Below are positions 8,791 to 16,610 of a stretch of 64,000 nucleotides of DNA, piece after piece. The first letter of the stretch is position 1. Every line of letters begins with the position of its first letter. A program made the position numbers and the translations under genes. Source of the stretch: Candidatus Leptovillus gracilis. Lineage in GTDB: Bacteria; Chloroflexota; Anaerolineae; Promineifilales; Promineifilaceae. The notes beneath the pieces were generated by a model, which ran no database searches, was not told where the DNA came from, and worked only from the letters and a program-made list of their open reading frames with translations. The stretch is taken from positions 323,096 to 387,095 of the forward strand of contig JADJXA010000005.1 of the NCBI GenBank assembly GCA_016716065.1, given 5' to 3'.

Positions 8791-9202
8791 CGGCCTGGAA
8801 GGCCAGCACTGCCCGCTGCCCGTCGCCTTCGCCGCGCTGGATGAACTGCACGGTGAGCGGCGTGCCAATAATGTTCACGTCGGGATGGACGGCGTCCAGT
8901 CCCAAAATTTGGGCGCTGATCATCGGCCCTTCGGCCAGTTGCACCACGCCGGACATGTAGGGCTTATTGCGGTCGTAGCCCGCCTGCACCATGCTGGTGG
9001 GGCCGATGAAAACGGCCGTAAACGCCGCCAGCGTCCCCTCGCCCGACAACTCCACCCATTCCATCGCCTGGCTAAACGTCTCCGGGTCCATCGGCCGCGG
9101 CGGCACATACACCTTGCCCGTCACCGCGCTACGCGAACCCATCAACTTGCCCTCACGCAAATACGCCTGAAAAGAACTCTCTGTAAATGGCCTATCGCTC
9201 AT
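8786..9202 (-). CDS. DUF35-type OB-fold acyl-CoA-associated protein without zinc cysteines
   Basis: The start at 9202 is chosen because AGGAG precedes it; the longer open frame runs through a TGAATTG repeat array. The 138-residue product begins FTESSFQAYLREGKLMGSR, continues with KVYVPPRPMDPETF, and ends in an OB-fold (VQFIQRGEGDGQRAVLAFQ). In DUF35 proteins the N-terminal rubredoxin-like ribbon carries four cysteines. Here their positions are Ser, Thr and Asp, so no zinc site is visible. DUF35 proteins pair with thiolases and HMG-CoA synthases, and the thiolase gene lies immediately upstream. A scaffold or CoA-binding role is likely. Confidence 0.8.
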   Translation of the reverse strand: MSDRPFTESSFQAYLREGKLMGSRSAVTGKVYVPPRPMDPETFSQAMEWVELSGEGTLAAFTAVFIGPTSMVQAGYDRNKPYMSGVVQLAEGPMISAQILGLDAVHPDVNIIGTPLTVQFIQRGEGDGQRAVLAFQAG

Positions 9203-9212
9203 TCCATTCGCT

Positions 9213-9290
9213 CCTGAATTGTGAATTGTGAACGGTGAATTGTGAATTGTGAAGTTCAGAATCACTTCACAATTCACAATTCACAATTTC
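9213..9290. repeat. Heptad hairpin (GAATTGT / ACAATTC)
   Basis: Left arm words are TGAATTG repeated with period 7, and right arm words are CACAATT repeated three times, separated by a short loop near 9258. It fills the thiolase-DUF35 gap. Confidence 0.9.
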
Positions 9291-9292
9291 TT

Positions 9293-10555
9293 CTATCTTC
9301 GCTCGTACACATGCACAACGGCCGTTTGCCCCGTGCCGCCGACGTTATGGGTCAGAGCCAGGTTCACATCGCGGTCTACCTGGCGCGGGCCAGCCTGGCC
9401 GCGCATCTGCTTGAAGACTTCCACCGCCTGCCCCGCGCCCGACGCGCCCACCGGATGCCCCTTTGATTTAAGTCCCCCAGAGGTGTTGATTGGCTTGGGG
9501 CCTTGCCGGGCGGTCAGCCCTTCCTCGGCCGCTTCGTGGCCGGTTCCGGGCGCGAAGAAGCCCAGGTCTTCGGTTGCCAAAATTTCGGCGATGGTGAAGC
9601 AGTCGTGGACTTCGGCGATTTTCACGTCGTCGGGCGTGACGCCGGCCATCTCGTAGGCCACTTTGCCGGCGGCTTTGGCGCTGCCGATGCTGGTCAAGTC
9701 AGAACGGCCGTGCAGCGCCCTATCACTCGCCTGCCCACTGCCGATGATGTAGATGGGGTCATCGGTGAACTGTTTGGCTATTTCTTCGGAGACGAGGAGA
9801 ACGGCCGTGGCCCCATCCGTCACCGGCGAGCAGTCGAACAAACGCAGCGGCCAGGCAATCATCGGATTGGCCCGATCGTCTTGCATAAAGGCCATTTCGT
9901 CGGCCCATTCTGGCGCGGGTTTGCCTTTCTTCAAGGCCGCCACCCGCTTGCTCTCCATAATCTGGCCGATGGATTGGTTGAACTGCGCCTTGGGATTCAA
10001 CGCGCCGTTCTCGTGGTTCTTGATACCCACGCGCAGCAGCGCCGTCGCCGACGCGCCGTACTTGTGCATATAGGCCGTCGCCATTGTCGCGTAAAAGCCA
10101 GGGAAAGTGAACCCGGCCGGGATTTCATACAACACATCACCGGCCGTTGCCAGCGCATCGGTCACGGCAGCGATGGGCAGATTGGTCATCTTCTCGATGC
10201 CGCCTACCAGCACCATGTCGTGCAGGCCGGAAGCCACGGCCATCACGCCCTGGCGCAAGGCCACGCCGCTGCTGGCGCAGGCATCTTCTATCCGCGTCGC
10301 CGGGCGCGGCGTCAGCCCCACCCAATCGGCCATGATGGGCGCGGTGTGTCCCTGCCCCTCAAATAATTCGCTGCTGTAATTGCCAATGAACAGCGCCTCG
10401 ATGTCGTTGGGGTCCAGCCCCTTATCCACCGCGCCGCGCATCTCCACAAACGCTTCCACAAACAGGTCGCGCGTCGTCTTGCCAGGGAATGCGCCAAACT
10501 GGCTCATCCCCACGCCCACGACGGCCACCCCTCGGCCTAATTTTCGTGCTTTCAT
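9293..10555 (-). CDS. Thiolase / SCP2-type acetyl-CoA acetyltransferase
   Basis: A 420-residue thiolase-superfamily enzyme. The nucleophilic Cys is in RIEDACASSGVALRQG (about residue 90), HDCFT lies about residue 325, and the C-terminal active-site loop reads KGHPVGASGAGQAVE. These match lipid-transfer-type thiolases, which typically work with a DUF35 partner; that gene is directly downstream. The ATG at 10555 has a strong GGAGGAG upstream. It would cleave 3-ketoacyl-CoA or condense acetyl-CoA units. Position between two acyl-CoA ligases fits a degradative pathway, but a biosynthetic role with the KASIII/HMGCS-like enzyme is possible. Confidence 0.9.
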   Translation of the reverse strand: MKARKLGRGVAVVGVGMSQFGAFPGKTTRDLFVEAFVEMRGAVDKGLDPNDIEALFIGNYSSELFEGQGHTAPIMADWVGLTPRPATRIEDACASSGVALRQGVMAVASGLHDMVLVGGIEKMTNLPIAAVTDALATAGDVLYEIPAGFTFPGFYATMATAYMHKYGASATALLRVGIKNHENGALNPKAQFNQSIGQIMESKRVAALKKGKPAPEWADEMAFMQDDRANPMIAWPLRLFDCSPVTDGATAVLLVSEEIAKQFTDDPIYIIGSGQASDRALHGRSDLTSIGSAKAAGKVAYEMAGVTPDDVKIAEVHDCFTIAEILATEDLGFFAPGTGHEAAEEGLTARQGPKPINTSGGLKSKGHPVGASGAGQAVEVFKQMRGQAGPRQVDRDVNLALTHNVGGTGQTAVVHVYERR

Positions 10556-10571
10556 ATACTCCTCCTCAAAG

Positions 10572-10636
10572 AGTTATCCGCAGATTTCGCAGATTTTCCC
10601 TCTCAATCTGCGTTAATCTGCGTAATCTGCGGATCG
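10572..10636. repeat. Nine-bp-period repeat hairpin (TCTGCGTAA type)
   Basis: CCGCAGATTTCGCAGATT on the left and AATCTGCG words (AATCTGCGTTAATCTGCGTA) on the right are complementary. The same word recurs near 36130 and 36310. Confidence 0.8.
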
Positions 10637-10640
10637 TCTG

Positions 10641-11447
10641 CTAATCTCTCAAGAATCCAATGATGGTTTCATTCGCCTCGTCCGGCGTTTCGATGGGGAA
10701 GAAGTGGCCGGCGTTGGGCAGGATGTGGACCTGGCTGTACGGGATTTTGGCCGCGAGCAGGTCGGCGTTGCCGGGCGGCACCACTTTGTCGTGGGCGCCG
10801 AAGAGAATCAGGGTGGGCGATTGCACGGCCGTTAGCCGATTCTCAAAACAGGCCGCTTCTGCCAGCAAGCCCAAACCAACTGCCATTTGCGCCTGATAGG
10901 CGACGGGGTTGATGGGATTGGCGACGCGCCATCCCAGCCACTCGTCAATCATCGGGCCGTTGGCGGCGCTCCAGCCGGGCGCGGTGCTAACAGCCAGGCC
11001 ATTCTTGAAGCGCGTCACCGGGTCGCTGGTGACGTCCATCAAGACCGCCATCGCCTCCTGGGTGATGGGTTGGTGGCGCGGCCCGCCGAAGTTGGTCGAG
11101 GCGAGAATGAGCTTATCTACCATCTCCGGGTAGCTCAGGGCCATCTCCTGGGCGATGAAACCGCCCATGCTGTGCCCCATCACGTGGGCCTTCGGCAGGC
11201 CCAATTCACGCAGCAGGCCGATGGTGTCGGCGGCCAGCATGGCGGCGCTGTACGGCCCGGCCGGGGCGTCTGTCTGCCCCACGCCGCGGTTGTCGAAGGT
11301 GATGACCTGGAAATGCTCAGCCAGCCCCGGAACCATCTTGTGCCACTGCCACTGGTTGTAGCCCAGGCCGGAAATCAATACCAGCGGTTTTCCGGAACCA
11401 TGAATTTCGTAATAAATGTTGATGTCATTAGCGGTTAGCGTTGGCAT
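10641..11447 (-). CDS. Alpha/beta-fold hydrolase
   Basis: The start at 11447 is preceded by GGAGG, giving 268 residues. The nucleophile elbow is GHSMGGFIAQ (about residues 92-101), the oxyanion segment follows strand 3 (GSGKPLVLISGLGYN), the acid lies in LILFGAHDKVVPP and the catalytic His in LPNAGHFFPIETP. It belongs to the 3-oxoadipate enol-lactonase-like group of esterases. In this cluster it might hydrolyse an ester or ring-cleavage product before CoA activation. The gap upstream carries a palindromic element. Confidence 0.88.
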   Translation of the reverse strand: MPTLTANDINIYYEIHGSGKPLVLISGLGYNQWQWHKMVPGLAEHFQVITFDNRGVGQTDAPAGPYSAAMLAADTIGLLRELGLPKAHVMGHSMGGFIAQEMALSYPEMVDKLILASTNFGGPRHQPITQEAMAVLMDVTSDPVTRFKNGLAVSTAPGWSAANGPMIDEWLGWRVANPINPVAYQAQMAVGLGLLAEAACFENRLTAVQSPTLILFGAHDKVVPPGNADLLAAKIPYSQVHILPNAGHFFPIETPDEANETIIGFLRD

Positions 11448-11470
11448 ATTGCCCTCCAATCAAAAAGCAC

Positions 11471-11559
11471 GTCATTCTGAGCGGAGTCCGCGGAGCGAAG
11501 AATCCCCACGCTCTGGTGATACCAAGAAAAGGGGATGCTTCGGGGGACCTCAGCATGAC
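11471..11559. repeat. Palindromic intergenic element, core copy 2
   Basis: It begins GTCATTCTGAGCGGAGTC and ends CTCAGCATGAC, with GAAGAATCCCC pairing to GGGGATGCTTC in the middle. Confidence 0.85.
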
Positions 11560-11571
11560 AAGGCCTGCACC

Positions 11572-13080
11572 TCACCGAACCTCGATATATTGTTTTTTTA
11601 GTTTGATCTTCTCCACCTTGCCATAGGGCGAATATGGTAGTTCGTCTACGAAGATGACTTCTTTGGGGACTTTGTAGCGGGCGAGACGGCCGCGACAAAA
11701 TTCCTGTAGTTCCTCTGGCGTGGCGGACTGCCCCGGTTTGAGGACGGTGATCATGATGCCGACTTCGCCCCATTGGTCGTCGGGTTTGCCGATGAGGGCG
11801 GCTTCGCCGACGGCCGTATGCTCCCGAAATATCGCCTCTACCTCCGCCGCGTACACGTTTTCCCCGCCAGAGATGATCATGTCCTTAAATCGGCCGACAA
11901 TCGTGTAAAAGCCATCCTCGTCCATGCGGGCCATGTCGCCGGTGTGGAACCAGCCGTCCACCAACGATTTGGCCGTCGCTTCCGGGTTGTTCCAATAGCC
12001 GGTGGTGACGTGCGGCCCTTTGATGCACAGTTCGCCCGTTACGCCCGCCGGAACAAGGTCGCCATGTTCATCCACCAGCTTCATTGCGCTGTGGAAGATG
12101 GGTTTGCCCACGCAGCCGGTCTTGGGCACGCTCTCTTCATCCGTCATGGAGAAGCAATTCGGGCCGACTTCGGTCAGACCGTAGCCCTGGCGGAAAACGA
12201 CGTCCTTTTCTTCGCGCCACTGGTTGATAAGTTGGGGCGGGCAGGGCGCGCCGCCGCTGATGAAGAAGCGGACATGGCTAAAATCGGCGCTGGCGTAGAT
12301 GGGCGACTTTTGCCACATCTGGAAGAGGGTCGGCACGCCGAGGATGACGGTGCATTTCTCTTCTAAAATCACACACAGCGATTCTTCGGCGTCGAACCCT
12401 TTGCTCAGGACGATGCGCCCACCGATGTAGAAGATAGGCGTCAGGAAGGCAAACAGACCGCCAGCGTGAAACATAGGGGTGAAAACCGGGCTGACGTCGT
12501 GTTCGATGAGGCCCCAACTGATGACAGTGTTGATGCAGTTCCATATTACTTGCCGCTGGGGAATCATCGCCCCTTTCGGCCGGCCGGTTGTGCCAGAGGT
12601 GTACAAAATACAGTGGGTAGATTCGCCGGTCAGGTCAAACGGCCGTAACGGTTCCTCAACCGAGTGGCCGGGCAGCACTTCTTCGTAGCGGTACAGGGGG
12701 ACGACATGGTCTACGGCAATGCCAGCGCGCATTTGCTGTACCGTCGCCTCAAATTCCGGGCCAAAGAGCAAAAATTTGGGCGTGCAGTCATTGACGATGT
12801 AGACCAGTTCCGGCACGGCCAGCCGCCAGTTCAGCGGCGTAAAAATCGCCCCGATTTTGGCGCAGCCATAGAACAAATCCAGGTAAACGACGCTGTTATG
12901 CGCCAGAATCGAGACCCGGTCGCCATAGCCCACGCCATAGCCGCGCAGCCAGTTGGCGCAGCGATTAGCCCGCGCATTCAGCTGACCATAAGTATAGCGA
13001 ATGCCAGTTTCCAACTCTAGCAGCGCCTCTCGCTCTGGCGTCAACCGCGCCCGGCTGGTTAACAAATCTGCCGCATCCAT
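11572..13080 (-). CDS. AMP-dependent acyl-CoA synthetase (second copy)
   Basis: A 502-residue ANL ligase with CILYTSGTTGRPKGAM (about residues 160-175), GYGLTEVGPN, WFHTGDMARMDEDGFY and GRFKDMIISGGENVYAAEVE. The C-terminal lysine is in YSPYGKVEKIKLKK. It differs from the ligase at 7179-8714 throughout, so this is not a recent duplication, and it may activate a different chain or intermediate. All motifs are intact. It is preceded by a GGATTGC heptad array and by a 4-helix-bundle gene in the same direction. Confidence 0.92.
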   Translation of the reverse strand: MDAADLLTSRARLTPEREALLELETGIRYTYGQLNARANRCANWLRGYGVGYGDRVSILAHNSVVYLDLFYGCAKIGAIFTPLNWRLAVPELVYIVNDCTPKFLLFGPEFEATVQQMRAGIAVDHVVPLYRYEEVLPGHSVEEPLRPFDLTGESTHCILYTSGTTGRPKGAMIPQRQVIWNCINTVISWGLIEHDVSPVFTPMFHAGGLFAFLTPIFYIGGRIVLSKGFDAEESLCVILEEKCTVILGVPTLFQMWQKSPIYASADFSHVRFFISGGAPCPPQLINQWREEKDVVFRQGYGLTEVGPNCFSMTDEESVPKTGCVGKPIFHSAMKLVDEHGDLVPAGVTGELCIKGPHVTTGYWNNPEATAKSLVDGWFHTGDMARMDEDGFYTIVGRFKDMIISGGENVYAAEVEAIFREHTAVGEAALIGKPDDQWGEVGIMITVLKPGQSATPEELQEFCRGRLARYKVPKEVIFVDELPYSPYGKVEKIKLKKQYIEVR

Positions 13081-13084
13081 AAAC

Positions 13085-13152
13085 TCTCCGATTGCGGATT
13101 GCGGATTGCGGATTGCGGATTTTTTACCCGCTCGCGCAGTGGCAATCCGAGA
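13085..13152. repeat. GGATTGC heptad array with distal complementary words
   Basis: Four consecutive GATTGCG units are followed by a T-run, and a single CAATCCG lies about 20 bp on. It is the cleanest perfect 7-bp tandem array in the window. Its complement (CAATCCG repeats) stands at 13527-13546, on the other side of the four-helix-bundle gene. Confidence 0.85.
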
Positions 13153-13515
13153 TTATTCCTTTGTTTTGCGTTTCTTCGCCGTATTGATAGAGGCTACGGT
13201 GATGGCTAACAGTTCATTCGCTTCTTGCATAAGAGGCTGCAACAAAGATTCTTTCACAATACCTGCTTCAACAAGTAACTCCATCCAATAAATTGATTCG
13301 TCGGCTTCTTCTTCAACAATACCCATTTTGGCTATGAAATCGGCTGGGGATTTGGCACGGCAGGCGGCGCGATAGTTGGCAGCCACGGAAGTGCCTGAGC
13401 GCAACAACTGACGTCCAATCACATCGGCCGTTTTGCCTGCGGGTAATGATTCCGTCAAATGAATGACGCGCAAAGCAAACTGCTTCGTCCGTTTTTTCAA
13501 GACGTCCTGGTCCAC
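13153..13515 (-). CDS. Four-helix-bundle protein (23S rRNA intervening-sequence type)
   Basis: A GTG start at 13515 with AGG upstream gives 120 residues, the normal family length; the longer frame includes heptad repeat translation. Sequence features are FALRVIHLTESLPAGKTADVIGRQLLRSGTSVAANYRAA and MGIVEEEADESIYWMELLVEAG, quoted in pieces here: GRQLLRSGTSVAANYR is the family hallmark. Such proteins occur inside rRNA intervening sequences and as free-standing genes flanked by repeats; function is unknown. It lies between heptad arrays that are complementary to each other (13085 onward and 13521 onward), so the gene plus arrays could have moved as a cassette. Confidence 0.85.
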   Translation of the reverse strand: MDQDVLKKRTKQFALRVIHLTESLPAGKTADVIGRQLLRSGTSVAANYRAACRAKSPADFIAKMGIVEEEADESIYWMELLVEAGIVKESLLQPLMQEANELLAITVASINTAKKRKTKE

Positions 13516-13520
13516 GCGCG

Positions 13521-13549
13521 CCTCCCAATCCGCAATCCGCAATCCGAAA
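13521..13549. repeat. CAATCCG heptad array
   Basis: Three ATCCGCA/ATCCGAA words with period 7, complementary to the array at 13085-13115. It abuts the stop codon of the truncated SDR gene. Confidence 0.8.
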
Positions 13550-14119
13550 TCAAGTGCCGACAACAATGCCGCCATCTACGCGCAGGGTTTCGCCGCTGAT
13601 GAAGCTGGCTTCGTCGGAGGCCAGGAAGAGGTAGGCGTTGGCGATGTCGCGGGTTTCGCCCATGCGGCGCAGGGGGGTGCGGGCGATCATGCCGTCGAGG
13701 ACTTTTTGCGGCATTTGCTGCACCATTTCGGTGAGGGTGAAGCCGGGGGCGACAGCGTTGACGCGCACGTTGAACTTGCCCAGTTCACGCGCCCACACTT
13801 TGGTCATGCCAATCACGGCCGATTTTGTCGCCACGTAGTTGGTCTGCCCGAAGTTGCCATCCAGCCCGACGATGGAGGAGGCGTTGAGGATGACGCCGCT
13901 GCCCTGCTTAATCATCACCGGGGCGACGGCCTGGGTGCAGTTGAAGACGCCCTTGAGGTTAACGCCGATCACCAGGTCGAAATCGGCTTCGGACATCATG
14001 CCGGTCAGTTCGCCGTCTTTGACGCGGACAAGTTGGCCGTCACGCAGGACGCCGGCGTTGTTGACGAGGATGTCTATACGGCCGTATTCCGCCACCACCG
14101 CATCCACCCACTTCTGCAA
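13550..14119 (-). pseudogene. Short-chain dehydrogenase, N-terminally truncated
   Basis: The frame encodes the last two thirds of a FabG-like SDR: IDILVNNAGVLRDG, the catalytic Ser in ILNASSIVG, the YVATKSAVIGMTKVWA Tyr-Lys pair, and the C-terminal ISGETLRVDGG. The first 60-70 residues, including the TGxxxGIG cofactor loop, are missing. The frame can start only at a TTG (14119) or enter directly from the preceding gene, whose stop is 23 nt upstream. A deletion between the KASIII-like gene and this gene is the simplest explanation. Without the Rossmann loop it should not bind NAD(P) normally. Confidence 0.85.
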
Positions 14120-14141
14120 CGGTACGGCTTTCAGCCGCCGG

Positions 14142-15188
14142 TTATTCGCCCCATTTCACAATGCCCGCCGCCCAGACGTAGCCGATGCCGGCCGCCACAA
14201 TCGCCATCAGGTCACCATCTTTCAGGCGGCCTTGTTTGAGACCCTCGCGGATGCCAAACATGGCGTCTTGCTCGCCGGTGTGGCCGATGTCGTGCAGGTA
14301 GACGGACTGCTCTTCCGTCAGGCCCAGGCGCTCCAGCATCTCTTTGTGGCCGGAGGGTTTGATGAGGACCATGTTCAGGAAGTCCAGGTCGGCTTTGGTG
14401 TAGGAACGGCCGTCGGGCCGGGGGCCGCTTTTGCGCAGCGCCTCGTCCACGCATTTCACCCAATTGTCCATGCTCACGGCGTTCAGGCGGTCCTTCATCA
14501 ATTCCGGCTCCACCAGATCAAAATAGAACTGGTCGTTTTTCACCGCTTCGTCGGTGGGATGGTGGATGGTGCCACTGGCGGGCACGATGACGTGTTTGCT
14601 CATGAAGCCATCGCTGATGAGGTGACTGCCCAGGACGTGGTTGCGCGGGTGGTTTTTGCGCAGCAGCATCGCCCCGCCGCCGCTGCCGATATTCCATAGG
14701 AAAGTGGTGCGCGGGTTTTTGAAGTTGATGAAATCGCTGACGCGGTAGCCGCCGGCGATGAGGATGGTATTGATTTCGGGGTCGGCGATCATCATGTCTT
14801 TCGCCATTTTCATCGCGCCGACGGTGGTGGCGCAGCGGGTGTGGATGTCCATCGCCCAGGCATTGGTCGCGCCGATTTCGTAGGCCAGGTGGATGCCGGA
14901 GGTCCAGAGCAAGTATTCGCGCCATTCCTCGGTGGTGCAGAGGACAACGTCTATCTCTTGGGGGTCTACGCCGCTGTCTTGCAGGCAGTCGAGGGCGGCC
15001 TTGATGCCCATCTCGTTGGGCTGATCGTCTGGCCCGCCGACGTGCTTTTTGGTGATGCCTAACTTGTCGCGGATGACCCATTCCGGGTAGCCGCTGAGTT
15101 CGGCGATGTCGGCGGCGGTGAGATAACCGGGGGGTGAATACGTGCCGGTGCTAACGATTCCTACAGATGGTTGGTTGTTCATAAGCAT
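14142..15188 (-). CDS. KASIII/HMG-CoA synthase-superfamily condensing enzyme
   Basis: A 348-residue thiolase-fold protein in the FabH/HMGCS group. The N-terminal half includes WVIRDKLGITKKHVG and DIHTRCATTVGAMKMAK with the likely nucleophilic Cys. The C-terminal half has LIKPSGHKEMLERLGL and DIGHTGEQDAMFGIREGL, aligning with the His and Asn regions of FabH (GNTS is GHTG here), then AIVAAGIGYVWAAGIVKW. It would condense an acyl-CoA with a second thioester. A thiolase and a DUF35 gene lie in the same cluster, a trio known from archaeal mevalonate synthesis. Exact substrate is not readable. Confidence 0.82.
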   Translation of the reverse strand: MLMNNQPSVGIVSTGTYSPPGYLTAADIAELSGYPEWVIRDKLGITKKHVGGPDDQPNEMGIKAALDCLQDSGVDPQEIDVVLCTTEEWREYLLWTSGIHLAYEIGATNAWAMDIHTRCATTVGAMKMAKDMMIADPEINTILIAGGYRVSDFINFKNPRTTFLWNIGSGGGAMLLRKNHPRNHVLGSHLISDGFMSKHVIVPASGTIHHPTDEAVKNDQFYFDLVEPELMKDRLNAVSMDNWVKCVDEALRKSGPRPDGRSYTKADLDFLNMVLIKPSGHKEMLERLGLTEEQSVYLHDIGHTGEQDAMFGIREGLKQGRLKDGDLMAIVAAGIGYVWAAGIVKWGE

Positions 15189-15262
15189 GGGGGAGATTGG
15201 AGATTAGAGATTGGTAGCTGACCCGTTACCATCTCCAATCTCCACTCTCTAATCTCCTGAAA
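15189..15262. repeat. GGAGATT-type repeat hairpin
   Basis: GGAGATTGGAGATTAGAGATT on one side pairs with ATCTCCAATCTCC and CTCTAATCTCC on the other. The distal arm runs into the 3-prime end of the next gene. Confidence 0.85.
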
Positions 15263-16097
15263 CAAAATCTCTTATTTCGTCCATCACTTTGCGGGCGGTT
15301 TCGCCGAAGAGCATGGTGATGTGGTTGCCAGGGACTTGTTGATAAGTGCAGTTGGCGAAGAGCACGGCCGTTTCCCCGGCCATCTTCGCCGACAAAATAG
15401 GCGGCGCGTCGGGCGGCCCGTAGGGGTTGGGGGCGTTGAGCAGCAGGACGGGTTGGGTAACGGCCGTTACACTCTCCAGCCACGGTTCGGCATACTCATG
15501 TTCGATGGTCTCGGCAATAATGGCCGGGGTGGCGTGCGGCTGCACGGAGCCATCCGGGTTCACGCGCACGTCGGCGCGGAAGTTGCTTTCCAGGCAGTCG
15601 TCCCAATAGCCTTGCAGATAAGGCATTTGCCGCATGGCGGCCAGATAAGCGTCCATCGAAGGCAGCGTCTTGCCCAGGCGATCCAACGACGCCTTGATCA
15701 GCGTCACGGTTTCTGGGGTGATGAGCAGGTGGGAGGAATCGAGCATGATGAGGTGACTGAAGCGCTCGGGATGCTGCGCGGCCAGAATCAGGCCGATGAG
15801 CGCGCCAAAGGAATGACCACAGAGAACGGCCGTATCCAATCCCAGTTCATCCATCAGCCCCAGCACGTCGCCGCAATATTCGGCCATGCTGTAGCCGGTC
15901 GTCGGCTTGTCGCTCAGGCCGCGCCCGCGAAAATCTACGGCGATGGTGCGGAAACAGGGACTTAACCCGGCCGCGACCAGTCCATCGAAGCTGTGGGCAT
16001 TGGCCGTCAGCCCCGGCAAAAGCAGCAAGGCGGGATCGCCGCCGTCGCGGTCCAGATAGTGCAGGCGCAGGTTGTTGACTTGTGCGTAGTGGTCCAT
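15249..16097 (-). CDS. Alpha/beta-fold hydrolase
   Basis: The start at 16097 (MDHYAQVNNLRLHYLD) is preferred because the longer frame is repeat-derived; 282 residues. Motifs: LLLLPGLTANAHSFD, nucleophile elbow CGHSFGALIGL (about residues 94-104), VLLLNAPNPYGPPDAPP near the acid position, and PGNHITMLFGE with the catalytic His. It resembles the hydrolase encoded at 16611-17654 only at fold level. It is transcribed toward the KASIII-like gene and probably co-transcribed with it. Function beyond ester or thioester hydrolysis cannot be assigned. Confidence 0.85.
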   Translation of the reverse strand: MDHYAQVNNLRLHYLDRDGGDPALLLLPGLTANAHSFDGLVAAGLSPCFRTIAVDFRGRGLSDKPTTGYSMAEYCGDVLGLMDELGLDTAVLCGHSFGALIGLILAAQHPERFSHLIMLDSSHLLITPETVTLIKASLDRLGKTLPSMDAYLAAMRQMPYLQGYWDDCLESNFRADVRVNPDGSVQPHATPAIIAETIEHEYAEPWLESVTAVTQPVLLLNAPNPYGPPDAPPILSAKMAGETAVLFANCTYQQVPGNHITMLFGETARKVMDEIRDFVSGD

Positions 16098-16113
16098 GTT
16101 TTGCTCGAAAATG

Positions 16114-16152
16114 GCGATTGGAGATTGGCAACATCCTCTACTCTCCAATCGC
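16114..16152. repeat. Short inverted repeat GCGATTGGAGA / TCTCCAATCGC
   Basis: Perfect 11-bp arms separated by 17 nt. The right arm encodes the last codons and TAG stop of the small gene at 16138-16338. Confidence 0.85.
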
Positions 16153-16338
16153 CCGTTCTTTCTTCTCTGTCTCCAGGTCCACATAATTCGCCATGAACTT
16201 GAGGGCGTCGGCGATGTCGGTGAAGCGGATTTCTTCGCTGGTCTGGACGTGGCGGATGAGGCCGCGCCAGGTGGCGTCGTTGTCGTCTTGCTCCTGGATG
16301 AAGCGGATGATGAAAGAGGTAACGGCCGTTTCAGACAT
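16138..16338 (-). CDS. Small conserved hypothetical protein (66 aa)
   Basis: The start ATG at 16338 gives MSETAVTSFIIRFIQEQDDN, then WRGLIRHVQTSEEIRFTDI and a helix ADALKFMANYV. Small proteins with the pattern IIRF...WRGLIRHVQ...F are, as far as I recall, frequent in Chloroflexota, with no known role. The final residues (AIGE) and the stop codon come from the inverted repeat at 16114-16152. It is the first gene of the minus-strand run and is preceded by a palindromic operator-like site at 16373-16392, which may control the acyl-CoA cluster. Confidence 0.6.
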   Translation of the reverse strand: MSETAVTSFIIRFIQEQDDNDATWRGLIRHVQTSEEIRFTDIADALKFMANYVDLETEKKERAIGE

Positions 16339-16372
16339 CACTTTTCCCTTTGCTGTGCTGCAGCAGGGGAAC

Positions 16373-16403
16373 TGTAACACAGGCCGGTTACACAAAAGTT
16401 ACA
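16373..16403 (-). promoter_or_regulatory. Operator-like inverted repeat TGTAAC-N8-GTTACA plus a third half-site
   Basis: TGTAAC at 16373-16378 and GTTACA at 16387-16392 form perfect 6-bp arms with an 8-bp spacer. A further GTTACA stands at 16398-16403. On the minus strand a TTGTAA and a TGTTAC hexamer lie 19 bp apart here. The site is 35 nt upstream of the small gene and so at the head of the minus-strand run. Confidence 0.45.
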
Positions 16404-16544
16404 AATGGGCAGGTTAGCGGTTGGGCAGATTGGCTAAATAGGGGATTTTTCTACTGGCGAAGGCAAATAGTACTCAGGCAAACTCGATCCTCAGATGCTG
16501 GCCCACTGCCCTTGCAAAACGTACTCCACAAAACTGTCTCCCCA

Positions 16545-16582
16545 ACAAAAAGGTCTGCAACCCCATCAGGCAGCAGACCTTT
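16545..16582 (-). terminator. Rho-independent terminator
   Basis: AAAGGTCTGC (16549-16558) and GCAGACCTTT (16573-16582) form a perfect 10-bp stem. Read on the minus strand it is followed by a T-rich run. It sits about 30 nt after the stop of the alpha/beta hydrolase gene ending at 16611. Confidence 0.85.
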
Positions 16583-16610
16583 CATTCATATCGTCATTGC
16601 GGCCAACCCA

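Noticed and set aside
8718..13125. Possible CRISPR arrays in repeat-rich gaps
   Set aside because: Units are 6-9 bp and directly adjacent, without unique spacers, and no cas gene is present.
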